Source: JAJDTT01 sp022827025 (lineage in GTDB: Bacteria > Acidobacteriota > UBA6911 > RPQK01 > JAJDTT01). Taken from it: 64,000 nt of DNA. Location: NCBI GenBank assembly GCA_965203535.1, contig OZ241897.1, forward strand, positions 2,976,001 through 3,040,000, given 5' to 3'. This document shows, piece after piece, positions 43,194 to 53,684 of the stretch; positions within the stretch are counted from its first letter, which is position 1, and each line of letters begins with the position of its first letter. The translations under genes were made by a program, and so were the position numbers. The notes under the pieces are model-generated. The model searched no databases, was not told the DNA's origin, and was given only the letters and a program-made list of their open reading frames with translations.

Positions 43194-43784
43194 ATGGGAG
43201 ATTGCGTCGTTGCCTGCGCCATGAAGAAGGAGTCGAAGATCCTCAGGGAGCGGCTGGGGAGCAGGTGCACCCACCTGGTGACCGGCCTTGGAATGAACAG
43301 AACGCGGGCTACTCTTGAATCCTACCTTCGCACTCATAGCCCCTCGGTCCTGGTCTTTACCGGCACCGCCGGGCAACTGGATCCCGGGTTGAAGATGGGC
43401 GACGTCGTCTTCCCGAGACAGTGGTGTCTGCAGACCGGAGGGTGCTTCGAATCGGATCCGGCATTGGTGGCCTTCCTCAGGAAGCGCCGGGTGCGAATCT
43501 CCGGCGCCGGAGTCACGGTCCGGATTCCGGTCATCAAGAAGCAGGACCGTGAGCGCTTGTACCGGAGTCAGGGTGCTTCCATCTGCGACATGGAGAGCGC
43601 CGCCGTCCTGGAGCTGGCCCGGAGCCATGGAGTTCCCGCCGTGGCTCCCAAAGTCGTTTCCGACACGGCGGAGACCGGGATCCTGGGATTCCGCAGGGAA
43701 TTCGAGTCCAACGTGGCCCGGCTGAGCGAGTATCTGGACGGCCTGCTGCCGATCGTCGCCGGATTCAATCCGGGTGACGGCTGA
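43194..43784 (+). CDS. Purine/MTA-SAH nucleosidase-like protein (phosphorylase superfamily)
   Basis: From ATG 43194 this encodes 196 residues. ACAMKKESKILRERLG at the N-terminus and VTGLGMNRTRATLESYL match the phosphorylase/nucleosidase core. VLVFTGTAGQLDPGLKMGDV (~56) is the nucleobase-side motif, and ICDMESAAVLELARSHGVPA (~137) holds the M-E residues that bind ribose in MTA/SAH nucleosidases. It is shorter than MtnN (~230) and resembles hopanoid-pathway nucleosidase HpnG, so the substrate is open. Its 3' end overlaps tlyA tail-to-tail by 20 bases. Confidence 0.75.
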   Translation: MGDCVVACAMKKESKILRERLGSRCTHLVTGLGMNRTRATLESYLRTHSPSVLVFTGTAGQLDPGLKMGDVVFPRQWCLQTGGCFESDPALVAFLRKRRVRISGAGVTVRIPVIKKQDRERLYRSQGASICDMESAAVLELARSHGVPAVAPKVVSDTAETGILGFRREFESNVARLSEYLDGLLPIVAGFNPGDG

Positions 43785-44502
43785 GGTGAAAGAAGGTTTC
43801 CCGATTCCCCTTTCGGCCGTGGACCGGCGAGGGAAACTCAGCCCTCAGTTGGAATTCGGAGGAGGAAACGAACTCTTTGAAGCGGTTCAGGATCTCCCGC
43901 CGCTTCTCCGGATTCCGGATCACGCCACCCGCCTCGACTTCGCCCTGGAAGGCTTCGAACTGGGGCTTGACCAGCAGCAGGAGCTCCAGTTCGGGAAAAA
44001 GCTCCAGGCGGGGGAGAATGAGGCGAAGTGAAATGAAGGACAGGTCGGCCGTCGCCAACTCCGGCGCTCGAGGCAGATGGCCGGGGGTGAGAAAGCGGGC
44101 GTTGATTCCTTCCAGGACCACGACCCGGGGATCCTGCCTCAGCTTCCAGTCCAACTGACCCTTGCCCACGTCCAGGGCGAACACCTCCCGGGCGCCGTGC
44201 TGGAGCAGGCAGTCGGTGAAACCGCCCGTCGAGGCACCCAGGTCCAAACAGACCCGGTTCCGGACCCGGATTTGGAGCGCGGCCAGCGCGGCCTCCAACT
44301 TGAAGCCGCCCCGGGACACGTAACGGGATGGTTCGTTGCGCAGCCGGATCCGGTCTCCGGCCGCCACGAGCGTTCCCGGTTTGTCCAGGCGTTGCCCGCC
44401 CAGGAAAACCCGGCCGCTCAGGACCAGGGCGACGGCGGTTCTGACATCGGCGGCCATGCCCCTGGAGACGAGCAGTTCGTCGAGGCGGATCTTTTTCGTC
44501 AT
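43765..44502 (-). CDS. tlyA: TlyA-family 2'-O-rRNA methyltransferase
   Basis: From ATG 44502 this encodes 245 residues. An S4 RNA-binding domain (RLDELLVSRGMAADVRTAVA, ~5-60) is followed by YVSRGGFKLEAAL, then an FtsJ-like methyltransferase: VCLDLGASTGGFTDCLLQHG (motif I, ~85), EVFALDVGKGQLDWKL, TADLSFISLRLILPRL and LLLLVKPQFEAFQGEVEAGG. TlyA methylates 16S/23S rRNA (in mycobacteria C1409/C1920). The in-frame upstream extension to 44715 is antisense-like sequence and was dropped. It follows ispA by 46 bases. Confidence 0.93.
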   Translation of the reverse strand: MTKKIRLDELLVSRGMAADVRTAVALVLSGRVFLGGQRLDKPGTLVAAGDRIRLRNEPSRYVSRGGFKLEAALAALQIRVRNRVCLDLGASTGGFTDCLLQHGAREVFALDVGKGQLDWKLRQDPRVVVLEGINARFLTPGHLPRAPELATADLSFISLRLILPRLELFPELELLLLVKPQFEAFQGEVEAGGVIRNPEKRREILNRFKEFVSSSEFQLRAEFPSPVHGRKGNRETFFHLSRHPD

Positions 44503-44548
44503 GCGTCTGGCGGCCCGGTGGGAAACGTGGAGTCGACCCGGTTGGCCG

Positions 44549-45475
44549 TCAGTAGCGCCGGCTGGAGATGAAGGCCGCGATTCCGACGAGCATCCGGGCC
44601 CTGGAACCCAGGAAGGAGACTTCGCGCGTCGCCTGCCGCACCAGCCGGTCCGCAATCTCATGGCTCCTGCGGACCCCCAGCAGGGCGGGGTAGGTGGCCT
44701 TCTCCAACAGGGCATCCTTCTGGGAGCCCTTGCCCAGTTCGCTTTGGGAGCCTTCCACGTCCAGAAGGTCGTCCACGATCTGGAAACAGAGGCCCACGTG
44801 CCGGGCGTAGGCGCTCAACCTTTGCCGGGCGCTGCCGGGGGCCAGGCAGAGGAGGGCGGCGGTCGACACGGAGGCCTCGATCAGGGCGCCCGTCTTGCAG
44901 GAGTGAATGTACCGGACCTCCTCTTCGGTATAGGACTTGCCCTGTGAGACCAGATCCATGACCTGGCCGCCGATCAGGCCGGTGGCGGCGCCGATGGCGC
45001 GGCAGAGATGAGTGATGACCTGAAGCCTTACGGAATCGGGAACCGCTGTTCCCGGCATCTCCGCCAGGAGCTGGAAGGCCAGGGTCATCAAGCCGTTCCC
45101 GGCCAGTATGGCGATGCCCTCCCCGAACTTCCTGTGGGAGGTCGGCAGCCCCCGCCGGTAGTCGTCGTCGTCCATGGCGGGAAGGTCGTCGTGGATCAGG
45201 GAGTAGGTGTGGATCAGCTCCAGGGCGGAGGCCAGTTGCAACGAGGCCTCTTCGTCCCCGTCCAGGGCTTCCGCCGTCGCCAGAGCGAGCGCGGGACGAA
45301 CCCGCTTGCCCCCGGCGAAGAGGCTGTAGCGCATGGCCTCGTGGACGACCTCGGGATAGGTGTCCGCAGGCGGCATCACGCTCTCCAACTTGGCGTCGAC
45401 TCGCCGCTGCTGAAGCCGGAGGTAACTCTTGACCTCCGCCGAGTCCGCTTCGGATGCCGCCGGGCGTTGCATCAC
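44549..45475 (-). CDS. ispA: Polyprenyl (farnesyl/geranylgeranyl) diphosphate synthase
   Basis: This 308-residue enzyme condenses isopentenyl diphosphate with allylic diphosphates. The first Asp-rich motif is LIHDDLPAMDDDDYRRG (~92-108) and the second CFQIVDDLLDVEGSQ (~230). GGKRVRPALALATAEAL (~55) and the QVMDLVSQGK loop also fit. The small residues before the first Asp motif suggest a C15/C20 product. It overlaps xseB by four bases; in many bacteria the same cluster also carries dxs, which is not between ispA and tlyA here. Confidence 0.92.
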   Translation of the reverse strand: MMQRPAASEADSAEVKSYLRLQQRRVDAKLESVMPPADTYPEVVHEAMRYSLFAGGKRVRPALALATAEALDGDEEASLQLASALELIHTYSLIHDDLPAMDDDDYRRGLPTSHRKFGEGIAILAGNGLMTLAFQLLAEMPGTAVPDSVRLQVITHLCRAIGAATGLIGGQVMDLVSQGKSYTEEEVRYIHSCKTGALIEASVSTAALLCLAPGSARQRLSAYARHVGLCFQIVDDLLDVEGSQSELGKGSQKDALLEKATYPALLGVRRSHEIADRLVRQATREVSFLGSRARMLVGIAAFISSRRY

Positions 45476-45708
45476 TCCTCCCGCCCGGAGAGTTGGAAGG
45501 GACCCGATTCCAGGTCGCCCTCTTCGTTCCTGGTCAGGATTTCCACTTTGCGCTCCGCCTCCTTCAAGACACGCGCGCAGTAACGGGAGACCTGAACCCC
45601 CTCCTCGAAGAGCTTCAGAGCCTCTTCCAGTGAGAGGTCGCCCCCCTCCAGGTCTCCGACGATCTTCTCCAGGCGGGACAATTTCCCTTCGAATTCCTTA
45701 TATTTCAC
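45472..45708 (-). CDS. xseB: Exodeoxyribonuclease VII small subunit
   Basis: This 78-residue protein has the XseB pattern: FEGKLSRLEKIVGDLEGGDL, SLEEALKLFEEGVQVSRYCA and RVLKEAERKVEIL. It pairs with XseA to degrade single-stranded DNA. The start overlaps xseA's stop by four bases and the end overlaps ispA. Confidence 0.95.
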   Translation of the reverse strand: MKYKEFEGKLSRLEKIVGDLEGGDLSLEEALKLFEEGVQVSRYCARVLKEAERKVEILTRNEEGDLESGPFQLSGREE

Positions 45709-47012
45709 GATATTTCACGTTCGTCCTCGCGCCGGGCCCTGAAGCTGCCGCGTCCGGTTCGGACCCTGACCAGTTCGCCATGCACAACCTGAGCGGCTTC
45801 CCGGACCACCTGTCCGGTGCCGGTCGTGATTATAGCGTAGCCCCGCTCCAGCACCGCCAACGGCGAGTAGGCCTGGAGGCGTCCCTCGGTATCTCCCAGT
45901 CTGTGCTTCAACTCCTTCAGGTAAAGGTCCATCCGATGTTCGAGGGCGGTGGTCGATTGCTCCACCCGGGTGCCGATGGGCGCCAGGAACGCGGGGAGCG
46001 CCTTCCGGAATCTCCCCTGGAGTTCGTCCAGGCGCTGCAGGAAAAACTTGAGACGGGTCTCGGCGTCCACGAATCCGCGGCTGGCGGTGAGTAGGCGCAG
46101 CCGTTCCTGTTTCCTGTGGAGAATCAGCGACATGGCCTGCAGGGCACGCTTTTCCAGGTGCCCGGTTCTTTGAGCGAGTTCCTCCCGGGCCGCGGAGACG
46201 GTTTCCGCCGCGGCCGACGGGGTCGCCGCCCTCACGTCGGCGACGAAGTCCGCGATGGTGAAGTCGGTCTCGTGACCGACGGCCGAGATCACCGGGACGC
46301 GGGATTCGAAAATGGTTCTGGCCAGGGCCTCGTCGTTGAATGCCCAGAGGTCTTCCACCGATCCGCCGCCGCGCGCGATGATGATCGCATCCACGTCTCC
46401 CCGCCGGGCCAGCTCCCGGATGCCTTCGGCGATCTGCGGGGGAGCCGTGGGGCCCTGGACCGTGGCCGGGTAGATCAGGACGCCGACCCGGTCGTTCCGC
46501 TCCTGGAGGACGCGGAGAATGTCCCGCACGGCCGCGCCGCCGGGGGAGGTCACCACGCCGACCTTGGCGGGAAACAACGGGAGCTTCAGCTTGTGGGCGG
46601 GGTCGAACAGACCCTCCTTGGAAAGCCGTTCCTTGAGCTGTTCGAAGGCCAACTGGAGCGCGCCGCGGCCCAAAGGCTCCAGGTGACTCACCATCAGTTG
46701 CACCTGCCCCCTGGGGGCATAGACCGAGATCGAGCCCCGGGCCAGGAGCTCCATGCCGTCCTCGGGCCGAAACTTCAGATAGCGGCGCCGCATCCGGAAA
46801 CAGACGGCGGGGATCTGCGCGTCCGAGTCCTTGAGGGTGAAGTAGAGGTGGCCGGACGGGGGAATTCGCAGGTTGGAGACCTCGCCCTGGACCCAGACGT
46901 CTCGGAACCCGGTCTCCAATCGGGACTTGATCCGGTAGACGATCTGCGAGACGGACAGGATCCGGCGTTCTCCCAACTCTCCGAACTTCCCCATCATGTC
47001 GAGTTGCTTCAT
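45705..47012 (-). CDS. xseA: Exodeoxyribonuclease VII large subunit
   Basis: This 435-residue protein has an N-terminal OB domain (VWVQGEVSNLRIPPSGHLYF) and the catalytic core with VGVVTSPGGAAVRDILRVLQ (~150), RRGDVDAIIIARGGGSVEDL and AFNDEALARTIFESRVPVIS, then AVGHETDFTIADFVADVRAA. The C-terminal coiled coil and RLQAYSPLAVLERGYAII follow. Length fits the family (~450). It begins the xseA-xseB-ispA-tlyA operon; upstream to accD is ~700 bases of repeat-rich DNA. MKQLDMMGKF at the start offers two ATG choices. Confidence 0.95.
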   Translation of the reverse strand: MKQLDMMGKFGELGERRILSVSQIVYRIKSRLETGFRDVWVQGEVSNLRIPPSGHLYFTLKDSDAQIPAVCFRMRRRYLKFRPEDGMELLARGSISVYAPRGQVQLMVSHLEPLGRGALQLAFEQLKERLSKEGLFDPAHKLKLPLFPAKVGVVTSPGGAAVRDILRVLQERNDRVGVLIYPATVQGPTAPPQIAEGIRELARRGDVDAIIIARGGGSVEDLWAFNDEALARTIFESRVPVISAVGHETDFTIADFVADVRAATPSAAAETVSAAREELAQRTGHLEKRALQAMSLILHRKQERLRLLTASRGFVDAETRLKFFLQRLDELQGRFRKALPAFLAPIGTRVEQSTTALEHRMDLYLKELKHRLGDTEGRLQAYSPLAVLERGYAIITTGTGQVVREAAQVVHGELVRVRTGRGSFRARREDEREIS

Positions 47013-47708
47013 TCGAATCCGGGCCGGCTTCCGCAGATTGCATGATTACATTAGCACCCCTTCCAGGAGGGGGGACAGTCTTGTCCCACAGGAGGGGCGA
47101 TTTCCAGTCGCCCCGTCTTCTTCCGCGTTGCCCTACGATTCAACCATGGAAATCGTACAGGGGGGACTGCCGTTCCCACTGCCCCCCCCTGGGATCGGCG
47201 CCCGGGAGGACGCCGGTGCTCGTTTGGAGGGGCGTCATTCTTGGCGCCCTCTTTCGAGCGTTGGGTGTGCTCGAAGCTCGGCGGCTGGACGTCTTGGGGC
47301 TTTTCTTCGGAGCTCCCCCACCGGCCCCGGTCCGGCGAAATCCTGCGTGAAAAGGAGTGGGGGTTTTCCTACCCCCACTCCCTCGGGGGGACTGAAAGTC
47401 CCCCCTCCTATCCGCCCAACTCCGGCCCCACCGGGGCCCAGCGAAAGCAACCGTAGAGAAGAGGGGGACAAGAATGTCCCCCCTCCGGGTGCCCCATGGT
47501 TTTCTCAGACGAAGGGAGATCGGTCCTTCCGTTCGTTTTCGGGCTGGGGGAGGGGTGAGGAAGAACACGGGCGGGGAGAGCCGATGCGGCCGTCCGGTTT
47601 TTCTTGAATGCGAGGTCGTAAGACGGCGCCAAGGATGACGCCGCTCCTTCACTTGCAACATGGATACTCCCGGAGACAGGGATGTCGCCGCTCCGCTATG
47701 ATGGCGCC
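47013..47708. repeat. Intergenic repeat region between xseA and accD
   Basis: No gene seen in ~700 bases. It contains several G/C hairpins: 47070-47093 (GGGGGGACAGTCTTGTCCC), ~47094-47116 (GGGGCGATTTCCAGTCGCCCC), 47228-47250 (GGGGCGTCATTCTTGGCGCCC) and ~47623-47645 (GGCGCCAAGGATGACGCC). It also holds the inverted dispersed repeat 47309-47510. Poor reading frames and high hairpin density argue against coding. Confidence 0.6.
47309..47510 (-). repeat. Dispersed ~200-base repeat, inverted copy of 12789-12985
   Basis: Read on the minus strand, this matches the non-coding part of the sulP tandem array almost throughout, including three hairpins (GGGGGGACATTCTTGTCCCC; GGGGGGACT...AGTCCCCCC; GGAGTGGGGG...CCCCCACTCC). 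Small differences (CTTCTCTACGG for CTTCGCCGC; TTTTCACGC for TTTTCTCGC) show independent drift. Confidence 0.75.
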
Positions 47709-48569
47709 ATGGCTTGGTTCAAGCGGGAGAAGAGGCCATTGCGGGCTCTGCCGGAGGAAGATCGCCGGGTTCGCACCGAGGGGGTCTTCACCAAGTGCCC
47801 CGATTGCGGCAGCATCATCTGGAACAAGGAACTGGCGGAGAACTTCCTGGTCTGCCCCCGCTGCGGCCACCATTTCAAGATCGGCGCCCGGAAGCGCATG
47901 GAATTGCTTCTGGACGATGGTGAATTTGAAGAATTCGCTGCCGGAATTCGTTCCTCCGACCCGCTCGACTTCGAGGACAGGAAGAACTACCGCGATCGGA
48001 TCGAGGCGTCCCGCCGTTCGACCGGCCTCAACGAGGCGGTCATCTGCGCGGAAGGTTCCCTGCGTGGCCATCGGGTCGTGTGCGCCGCCATGGAATACAG
48101 TTTCATCGGCGGATCCATGGGATCCGTCGTCGGCGAGAAGATCACCTTGGCGGTGGAACGCTCCCTGGAGCGAAAGATCCCCCTGATCATCGTTTCCGCC
48201 AGCGGCGGCGCGCGCATGATGGAAGGGGTGCTCTCCCTGATGCAGATGGCCAAGATCAGTTCCGCCCTCTCCCGCCTGGACCGGGAAGGACTTCCCTATG
48301 TGTCGCTCCTGACGGATCCCACCACCGGCGGTGTCACCGCCAGTTTCGCCATGCTGGGAGACCTGAATCTGGCTGAGCCCAAGGCTCTCATCGGATTCGC
48401 CGGTCCCCGGGTCATCGAGCAGACCATCCGCCAGCGGCTGCCCGAGGGGTTCCAGAGAAGCGAATTCCTCCTGGAGCATGGCATGTTGGATGCCGTGGTC
48501 CAAAGGAAGGACCTGAGAGCGTTCATCGGAGACTGGCTCGTCTTCATGAACCATGCCCCGAGCCGGTGA
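47709..48569 (+). CDS. accD: Acetyl-CoA carboxylase carboxyltransferase subunit beta
   Basis: From ATG 47709 (MAWFKREKRPL) this encodes 286 residues. A zinc ribbon (CPDCGSIIWNKELAENFLVC, then PRCGHHF) precedes the crotonase-fold transferase: YSFIGGSMGSVVGEKITLAV, PLIIVSASGGARMMEGVLSL, LTDPTTGGVTASFAMLGDLN and GFAGPRVIEQTIRQRLPEGF. It makes malonyl-CoA with AccA, for fatty-acid synthesis. folC starts inside its stop codon (GTGA), a common accD-folC pairing. Confidence 0.96.
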   Translation: MAWFKREKRPLRALPEEDRRVRTEGVFTKCPDCGSIIWNKELAENFLVCPRCGHHFKIGARKRMELLLDDGEFEEFAAGIRSSDPLDFEDRKNYRDRIEASRRSTGLNEAVICAEGSLRGHRVVCAAMEYSFIGGSMGSVVGEKITLAVERSLERKIPLIIVSASGGARMMEGVLSLMQMAKISSALSRLDREGLPYVSLLTDPTTGGVTASFAMLGDLNLAEPKALIGFAGPRVIEQTIRQRLPEGFQRSEFLLEHGMLDAVVQRKDLRAFIGDWLVFMNHAPSR

Positions 48570-49870
48570 CGACCGGCCGCGGGACGCACTTCCCGTTCAC
48601 TGACGTCGGCGACATGGATTACAGCGAGTGCCTCGCCTATCTCCGGAGGCTGGGGGACGAGGTGCTCACCATGCGCCTCGGCCTGGAGCCCTTTCGAGCC
48701 CTGCTGGGGCAGTTGGATCACCCTCAGCGCAGATTCCCTTCGGTCGTGGTCGCCGGGACCAACGGCAAGGGGTCCGTCACCCGGTTTCTGGGATCCATCA
48801 TGTCCTGCTGCGGCCTGAGGACCGCCGTCTTCACTTCGCCCCACGTCATCCGGCTGGAGGAGCGGTTCGTGGTGGACGGGAAGCCGATCTCCCGGCGGGA
48901 ATTCGCCGCCTGCTTCAGCCAGGTGGCGGAGAGCATCCGGCAAGCGGAATTGCGATTCCATCCCACCTATTTCGAGACGGTGACCGCGACGGCTTTCCAG
49001 TACTTCGCCCGCCGCCGGGTCGACCTGGCCATCCTGGAAGTGGGGATGGGCGGTCGGCTGGACAGCACCAACGCGGTGGACCCCCGGCTTTCCGTCATCA
49101 CCCGGATCGGGCTGGATCACCAGGCGCAGTTGGGGAACACGGTGGAGGAGATCGCCGTCGAGAAGGCGGGGGTGCTCCGGCCTGGCGCGCCGGTGCTCCT
49201 GTCTCCCCAGAGGGAGGGGGTGAGACGGGTGTTGGGGGAGCGGGCGGCCCACGTGGGCGCCGCGGTTCACGATCTCGATCGGCCCGCATTGCGTCCATTG
49301 GAGGAACGGCAGGGCCAGTATTCCTTCTCCTTCCGGGGGACGAAATACCGTTTGGGCGTGCACGGCAAGCATCAGGTCGAGAACGCTGGCGTGGCGATCC
49401 AGGCATCGGAAATCCTGGAGCGGCTGGGGTTTGACCGCCACGGGACCGGGGTTTGGGAGGGCGTCGAAAAGGCGCGTTCCCTGGGGGTGCTGCAGAAGAT
49501 CGAAGGTCGTCCGGAGGTCTACCTGGACGGAGGTCACAATCGGGACGCCGTCGCCAACCTGGCGGCGTTCCTCCAAGCCCACACCAGTCCGCCCCGATCG
49601 CTGGTCTTCGGGATCATGCGGGACAAGGACATCGAGGTCGTGCTCGGGCTCCTGTCTCCGTTGTTCGAACGGATTTACTTCACATCGTTCAAGTCGGCGC
49701 GGGTGGCGGCTCCTCAGCGGTTAACGGAGGTCTGTCCCCGTGGCCTCGCGGTCCCGGATCCGGTACGTGCTCTGAGCCGCGCTCTGGAAGCGGGAGCCAC
49801 GACGGTCGTGGCCGGATCCTTCTACCTGGTGGGTGAGATCCTTTCGGCGATCGAGGAGTCTGCGCGGTAG
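48566..49870 (+). CDS. folC: Folylpolyglutamate/dihydrofolate synthase
   Basis: This 434-residue ATP-dependent Mur-type ligase adds glutamate to folates and/or forms dihydrofolate. The P-loop is VVVAGTNGKGSVTRFLGSIM (~61), then TAVFTSPHVIRLEERFVVDG, ILEVGMGGRLDSTNAVDPRL (~150), ITRIGLDHQAQLGNTVEEIA and VYLDGGHNRDAVANLAAFLQ (~315). The start GTG 48566 overlaps accD. The last four residues (ESAR) and the stop come from a 158-base inverted-end element that starts at 49856, so the native C-terminus may have been altered slightly. Confidence 0.93.
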   Translation: MTTGRGTHFPFTDVGDMDYSECLAYLRRLGDEVLTMRLGLEPFRALLGQLDHPQRRFPSVVVAGTNGKGSVTRFLGSIMSCCGLRTAVFTSPHVIRLEERFVVDGKPISRREFAACFSQVAESIRQAELRFHPTYFETVTATAFQYFARRRVDLAILEVGMGGRLDSTNAVDPRLSVITRIGLDHQAQLGNTVEEIAVEKAGVLRPGAPVLLSPQREGVRRVLGERAAHVGAAVHDLDRPALRPLEERQGQYSFSFRGTKYRLGVHGKHQVENAGVAIQASEILERLGFDRHGTGVWEGVEKARSLGVLQKIEGRPEVYLDGGHNRDAVANLAAFLQAHTSPPRSLVFGIMRDKDIEVVLGLLSPLFERIYFTSFKSARVAAPQRLTEVCPRGLAVPDPVRALSRALEAGATTVVAGSFYLVGEILSAIEESAR

Positions 49871-50013
49871 AAATGATCGTAGCGAGAAAGTGGAGAATCG
49901 AGGCCGGATTTTCCCGATTTGGAGGTGCATAGTTGTTCTATTCGCCGAGAAATCGCACGGATATGGACCGATTCTACGCTTTCGCAGTAGATTGATTTCT
50001 GCCGCGCAGGCTC
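49856..50013. mobile_element. 158-base inverted-end element (MITE-like), copy 1
   Basis: It begins GAGTCTGCGCGGTAGAAAT and ends with the near-exact inverse (ATTTCTGCCGCGCAGGCTC); imperfect pairing extends ~45 bases in from each end. CGAG is directly repeated on both sides (49852-49855, 50014-50017), as expected of a target-site duplication. A second copy, also 158 bases, is at 62286-62443. The centre encodes no protein. Confidence 0.8.
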
Positions 50014-50027
50014 CGAGGAAGGTCGCA

Positions 50028-50579
50028 TCAACTGGGATCGTTCGGCTTCAACTCGAAGAGGAGGTCTCCCGTGGTGACGCTCGTGTCTTCGCGGACGTGG
50101 CAAGCCTGAATCGTCCCGGCGCCGGGAGCGCCGATCTGATTTTGCATCTTCATGGCCTCGATCACCACCAGCCCCTCCCCGGCCTCGACCCGGTCCCCCG
50201 GCTGGCGCAGGACCCGGATCACCTTGCCCGGCATCTTGGCCCTCACGGTCGAATCCCCGGCCTGGCCGGTGGTGGAGCTGCGGCGCCGGAGCCGGTCCCT
50301 CGGGTCCAGGGCCTCGACCGGGGCGGTCCGGCCCAGCCAGGAGACGAGGATCTCTCCGCCATCCCGCCAGGAGGAGACTTCCCGGATCCGTCCGTCCAAC
50401 TCCAGGAGCCAACCTGCCGCGGTTCGGCCCAGGAGCCGAGCCGTCAACGCCCGGGAGAATCCACTGGGTCCCTTAAGCCGGATCCTGAATTCCGAAACCC
50501 TGCCGCTCCCGGACCGGTCGATCTCGGCCTGGAATGATTGTTCCCGGTATCGAAGATCCAGTTTCACGTTCGGGACCAT
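50028..50579 (-). CDS. Biotin carboxyl carrier protein of an acyl-CoA carboxylase
   Basis: This 183-residue protein's C-terminal ~70 residues form a biotinyl domain: RAKMPGKVIRVLRQPGDRVE and GLVVIEAMKMQNQIGAPGAG, with the biotinylated lysine in EAMKM (~142). The N-terminal half (RLKGPSGFSRALTARLLGRT) is the usual linker region of BCCP-like subunits in propionyl/acetyl-CoA carboxylases. It overlaps the biotin carboxylase gene by 16 bases. The gene ends 15 bases from the MITE-like element. Confidence 0.88.
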   Translation of the reverse strand: MVPNVKLDLRYREQSFQAEIDRSGSGRVSEFRIRLKGPSGFSRALTARLLGRTAAGWLLELDGRIREVSSWRDGGEILVSWLGRTAPVEALDPRDRLRRRSSTTGQAGDSTVRAKMPGKVIRVLRQPGDRVEAGEGLVVIEAMKMQNQIGAPGAGTIQACHVREDTSVTTGDLLFELKPNDPS

Positions 50580-52084
50580 CCTCCCCGCAGGCCGGTAAAG
50601 GGTCCCCGGGACTTCCAGGCGCTGCCCGAGGTGGTTGCAGGCGCCTTCTTCTCCCCCTCTTCCAGGATTCGGTGAATGGCGGCGGCCGCCAGAGGCACGG
50701 CCGGGTCAGCGGTTTCTTCCTGGTGGCCGGGATGAGCCGTCAACTCGTCCACCAGCCCGGTATCCAGATCTCCCCCGACGAAACGAGGGTTCTCCAGCAG
50801 GGATCTGAAGAAAGGAATGGTGGTGATCACGCCGGCGATCCGGTATTCGTCCAGGGCCCGCCTCATTCGGCGCAGAGCTTCCAGGCGGTCGGGACCGTAG
50901 GTGATGAGCTTGCTGATCAGAGGGTCATAGTGGACGGGGACCTCGACCCCCGCATAGACGCCTGAATCCAATCGGACTCCGGGACCGCCCGGTTCCAGCA
51001 GATCCCGGATGCGGCCGGGCGCCGGCAGAAAATCGTTATCGGGATCCTCCGCGTAGACGCGGCATTCGAGTGCGTGCCCCTGGATCCGAATCTCTTCCTG
51101 TTTCCGTCCCAGCGGTTCCCCGGCGGCGATTCGTATCTGCTCCGTGACCAGATCGATGCCGGTGACCAGCTCGGTCACGGGATGCTCGACCTGGAGGCGC
51201 GTGTTCATTTCCAGGAAATAGAAGCGCCATCCTCGTTCGCCGTCCGGTTCCACCAGGAACTCCACGGTCCCGGCGTTGTAGTAGCCCGAGGCGCGGGCGA
51301 CCGCCACGGCGGCCCTCCCCAACTCGGCCCTCAATTCGGGCGAAACCACCGGCGAAGGGGCCTCTTCGACCAGCTTCTGGTGCCGGCGCTGGGTCGAGCA
51401 CTCCCTCTCACCCAGGTGGATCAGGTTGCCGCTGTGGTCCCCCAGAATCTGCACTTCCACGTGACGCGGCTGTTGGAGGTACTTCTCGAGAAACACCCGG
51501 GAGTCCTGGAATGACGCATGGGCCTCGCTGCCGGCGATGCGGAGGGCGGCCTCCAGGTCCTCCTCGCGGGGAACCACGCGGAGTCCCTTGCCGCCGCCCC
51601 CGCCGCTGGCCTTGACCATGATGGGAAACCCGATCCGGCGGGCCGCCCGGAACGCCTCTTCCGGAGATCGAACCGGGTCCGGCGTTCCCGGAATCACCGG
51701 AACCTCGACCTCCTCCGCGATCCGGCGGCTGGCGATCTTGTCGCCCATGAGGCGCAGGGACGATACCGAGGGTCCGATGAAGACCAGGCCGGCGTCCTCG
51801 CACGCGCTTGCGAATCCGGCGTTTTCCGAGAGGAACCCGTAACCCGGATGGATGGCGTCGGCGCCGGCGGCCCTGGCGGCGGCCAGCACCTTTTCCACCG
51901 AAAGGTAGCTTTGGCCGGCCCGGGCCCCTCCGATGAAGTGTGCCTCGTCGGCCAGGCGGACGTGGAGCGAGTCGAGATCCGCCTCCGAGTAGACGACGGC
52001 CGCCGGAAGCCCCAGGTCGCGGCAGGTCCGCAGGATTCGCACCGCGATCTCGCCCCGGTTGGCGATCAGCACCTTCTTGAACAT
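50564..52084 (-). CDS. accC: Biotin carboxylase subunit of acyl-CoA carboxylase
   Basis: This 506-residue ATP-grasp enzyme carboxylates biotin. The motifs are KKVLIANRGEIAVRILRTCR (start), IHPGYGFLSENAGFASACED (~77), IMVKASGGGGGKGLRVVPRE (~160), GERECSTQRRHQKLVEEAPS (~230) and FYFLEMNTRLQVEHPVTELV (~285). GHALECRVYAEDPDNDFLPA and a C-terminal AccC domain follow. The last ~40 residues are an extra tail. It lies eight bases after the carboxyltransferase gene in one operon. Confidence 0.93.
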   Translation of the reverse strand: MFKKVLIANRGEIAVRILRTCRDLGLPAAVVYSEADLDSLHVRLADEAHFIGGARAGQSYLSVEKVLAAARAAGADAIHPGYGFLSENAGFASACEDAGLVFIGPSVSSLRLMGDKIASRRIAEEVEVPVIPGTPDPVRSPEEAFRAARRIGFPIMVKASGGGGGKGLRVVPREEDLEAALRIAGSEAHASFQDSRVFLEKYLQQPRHVEVQILGDHSGNLIHLGERECSTQRRHQKLVEEAPSPVVSPELRAELGRAAVAVARASGYYNAGTVEFLVEPDGERGWRFYFLEMNTRLQVEHPVTELVTGIDLVTEQIRIAAGEPLGRKQEEIRIQGHALECRVYAEDPDNDFLPAPGRIRDLLEPGGPGVRLDSGVYAGVEVPVHYDPLISKLITYGPDRLEALRRMRRALDEYRIAGVITTIPFFRSLLENPRFVGGDLDTGLVDELTAHPGHQEETADPAVPLAAAAIHRILEEGEKKAPATTSGSAWKSRGPFTGLRGGWSRT

Positions 52085-52091
52085 GACCAGA

Positions 52092-53666
<1,575 letters not shown>

Positions 53667-53684
53667 CTCCCCTGGTTCGGCGCT

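Noticed and set aside
47069..47645. Rho-independent terminators among the hairpins
   Set aside because: Stems are strong but no T-run follows; they recur in non-terminal positions as well.
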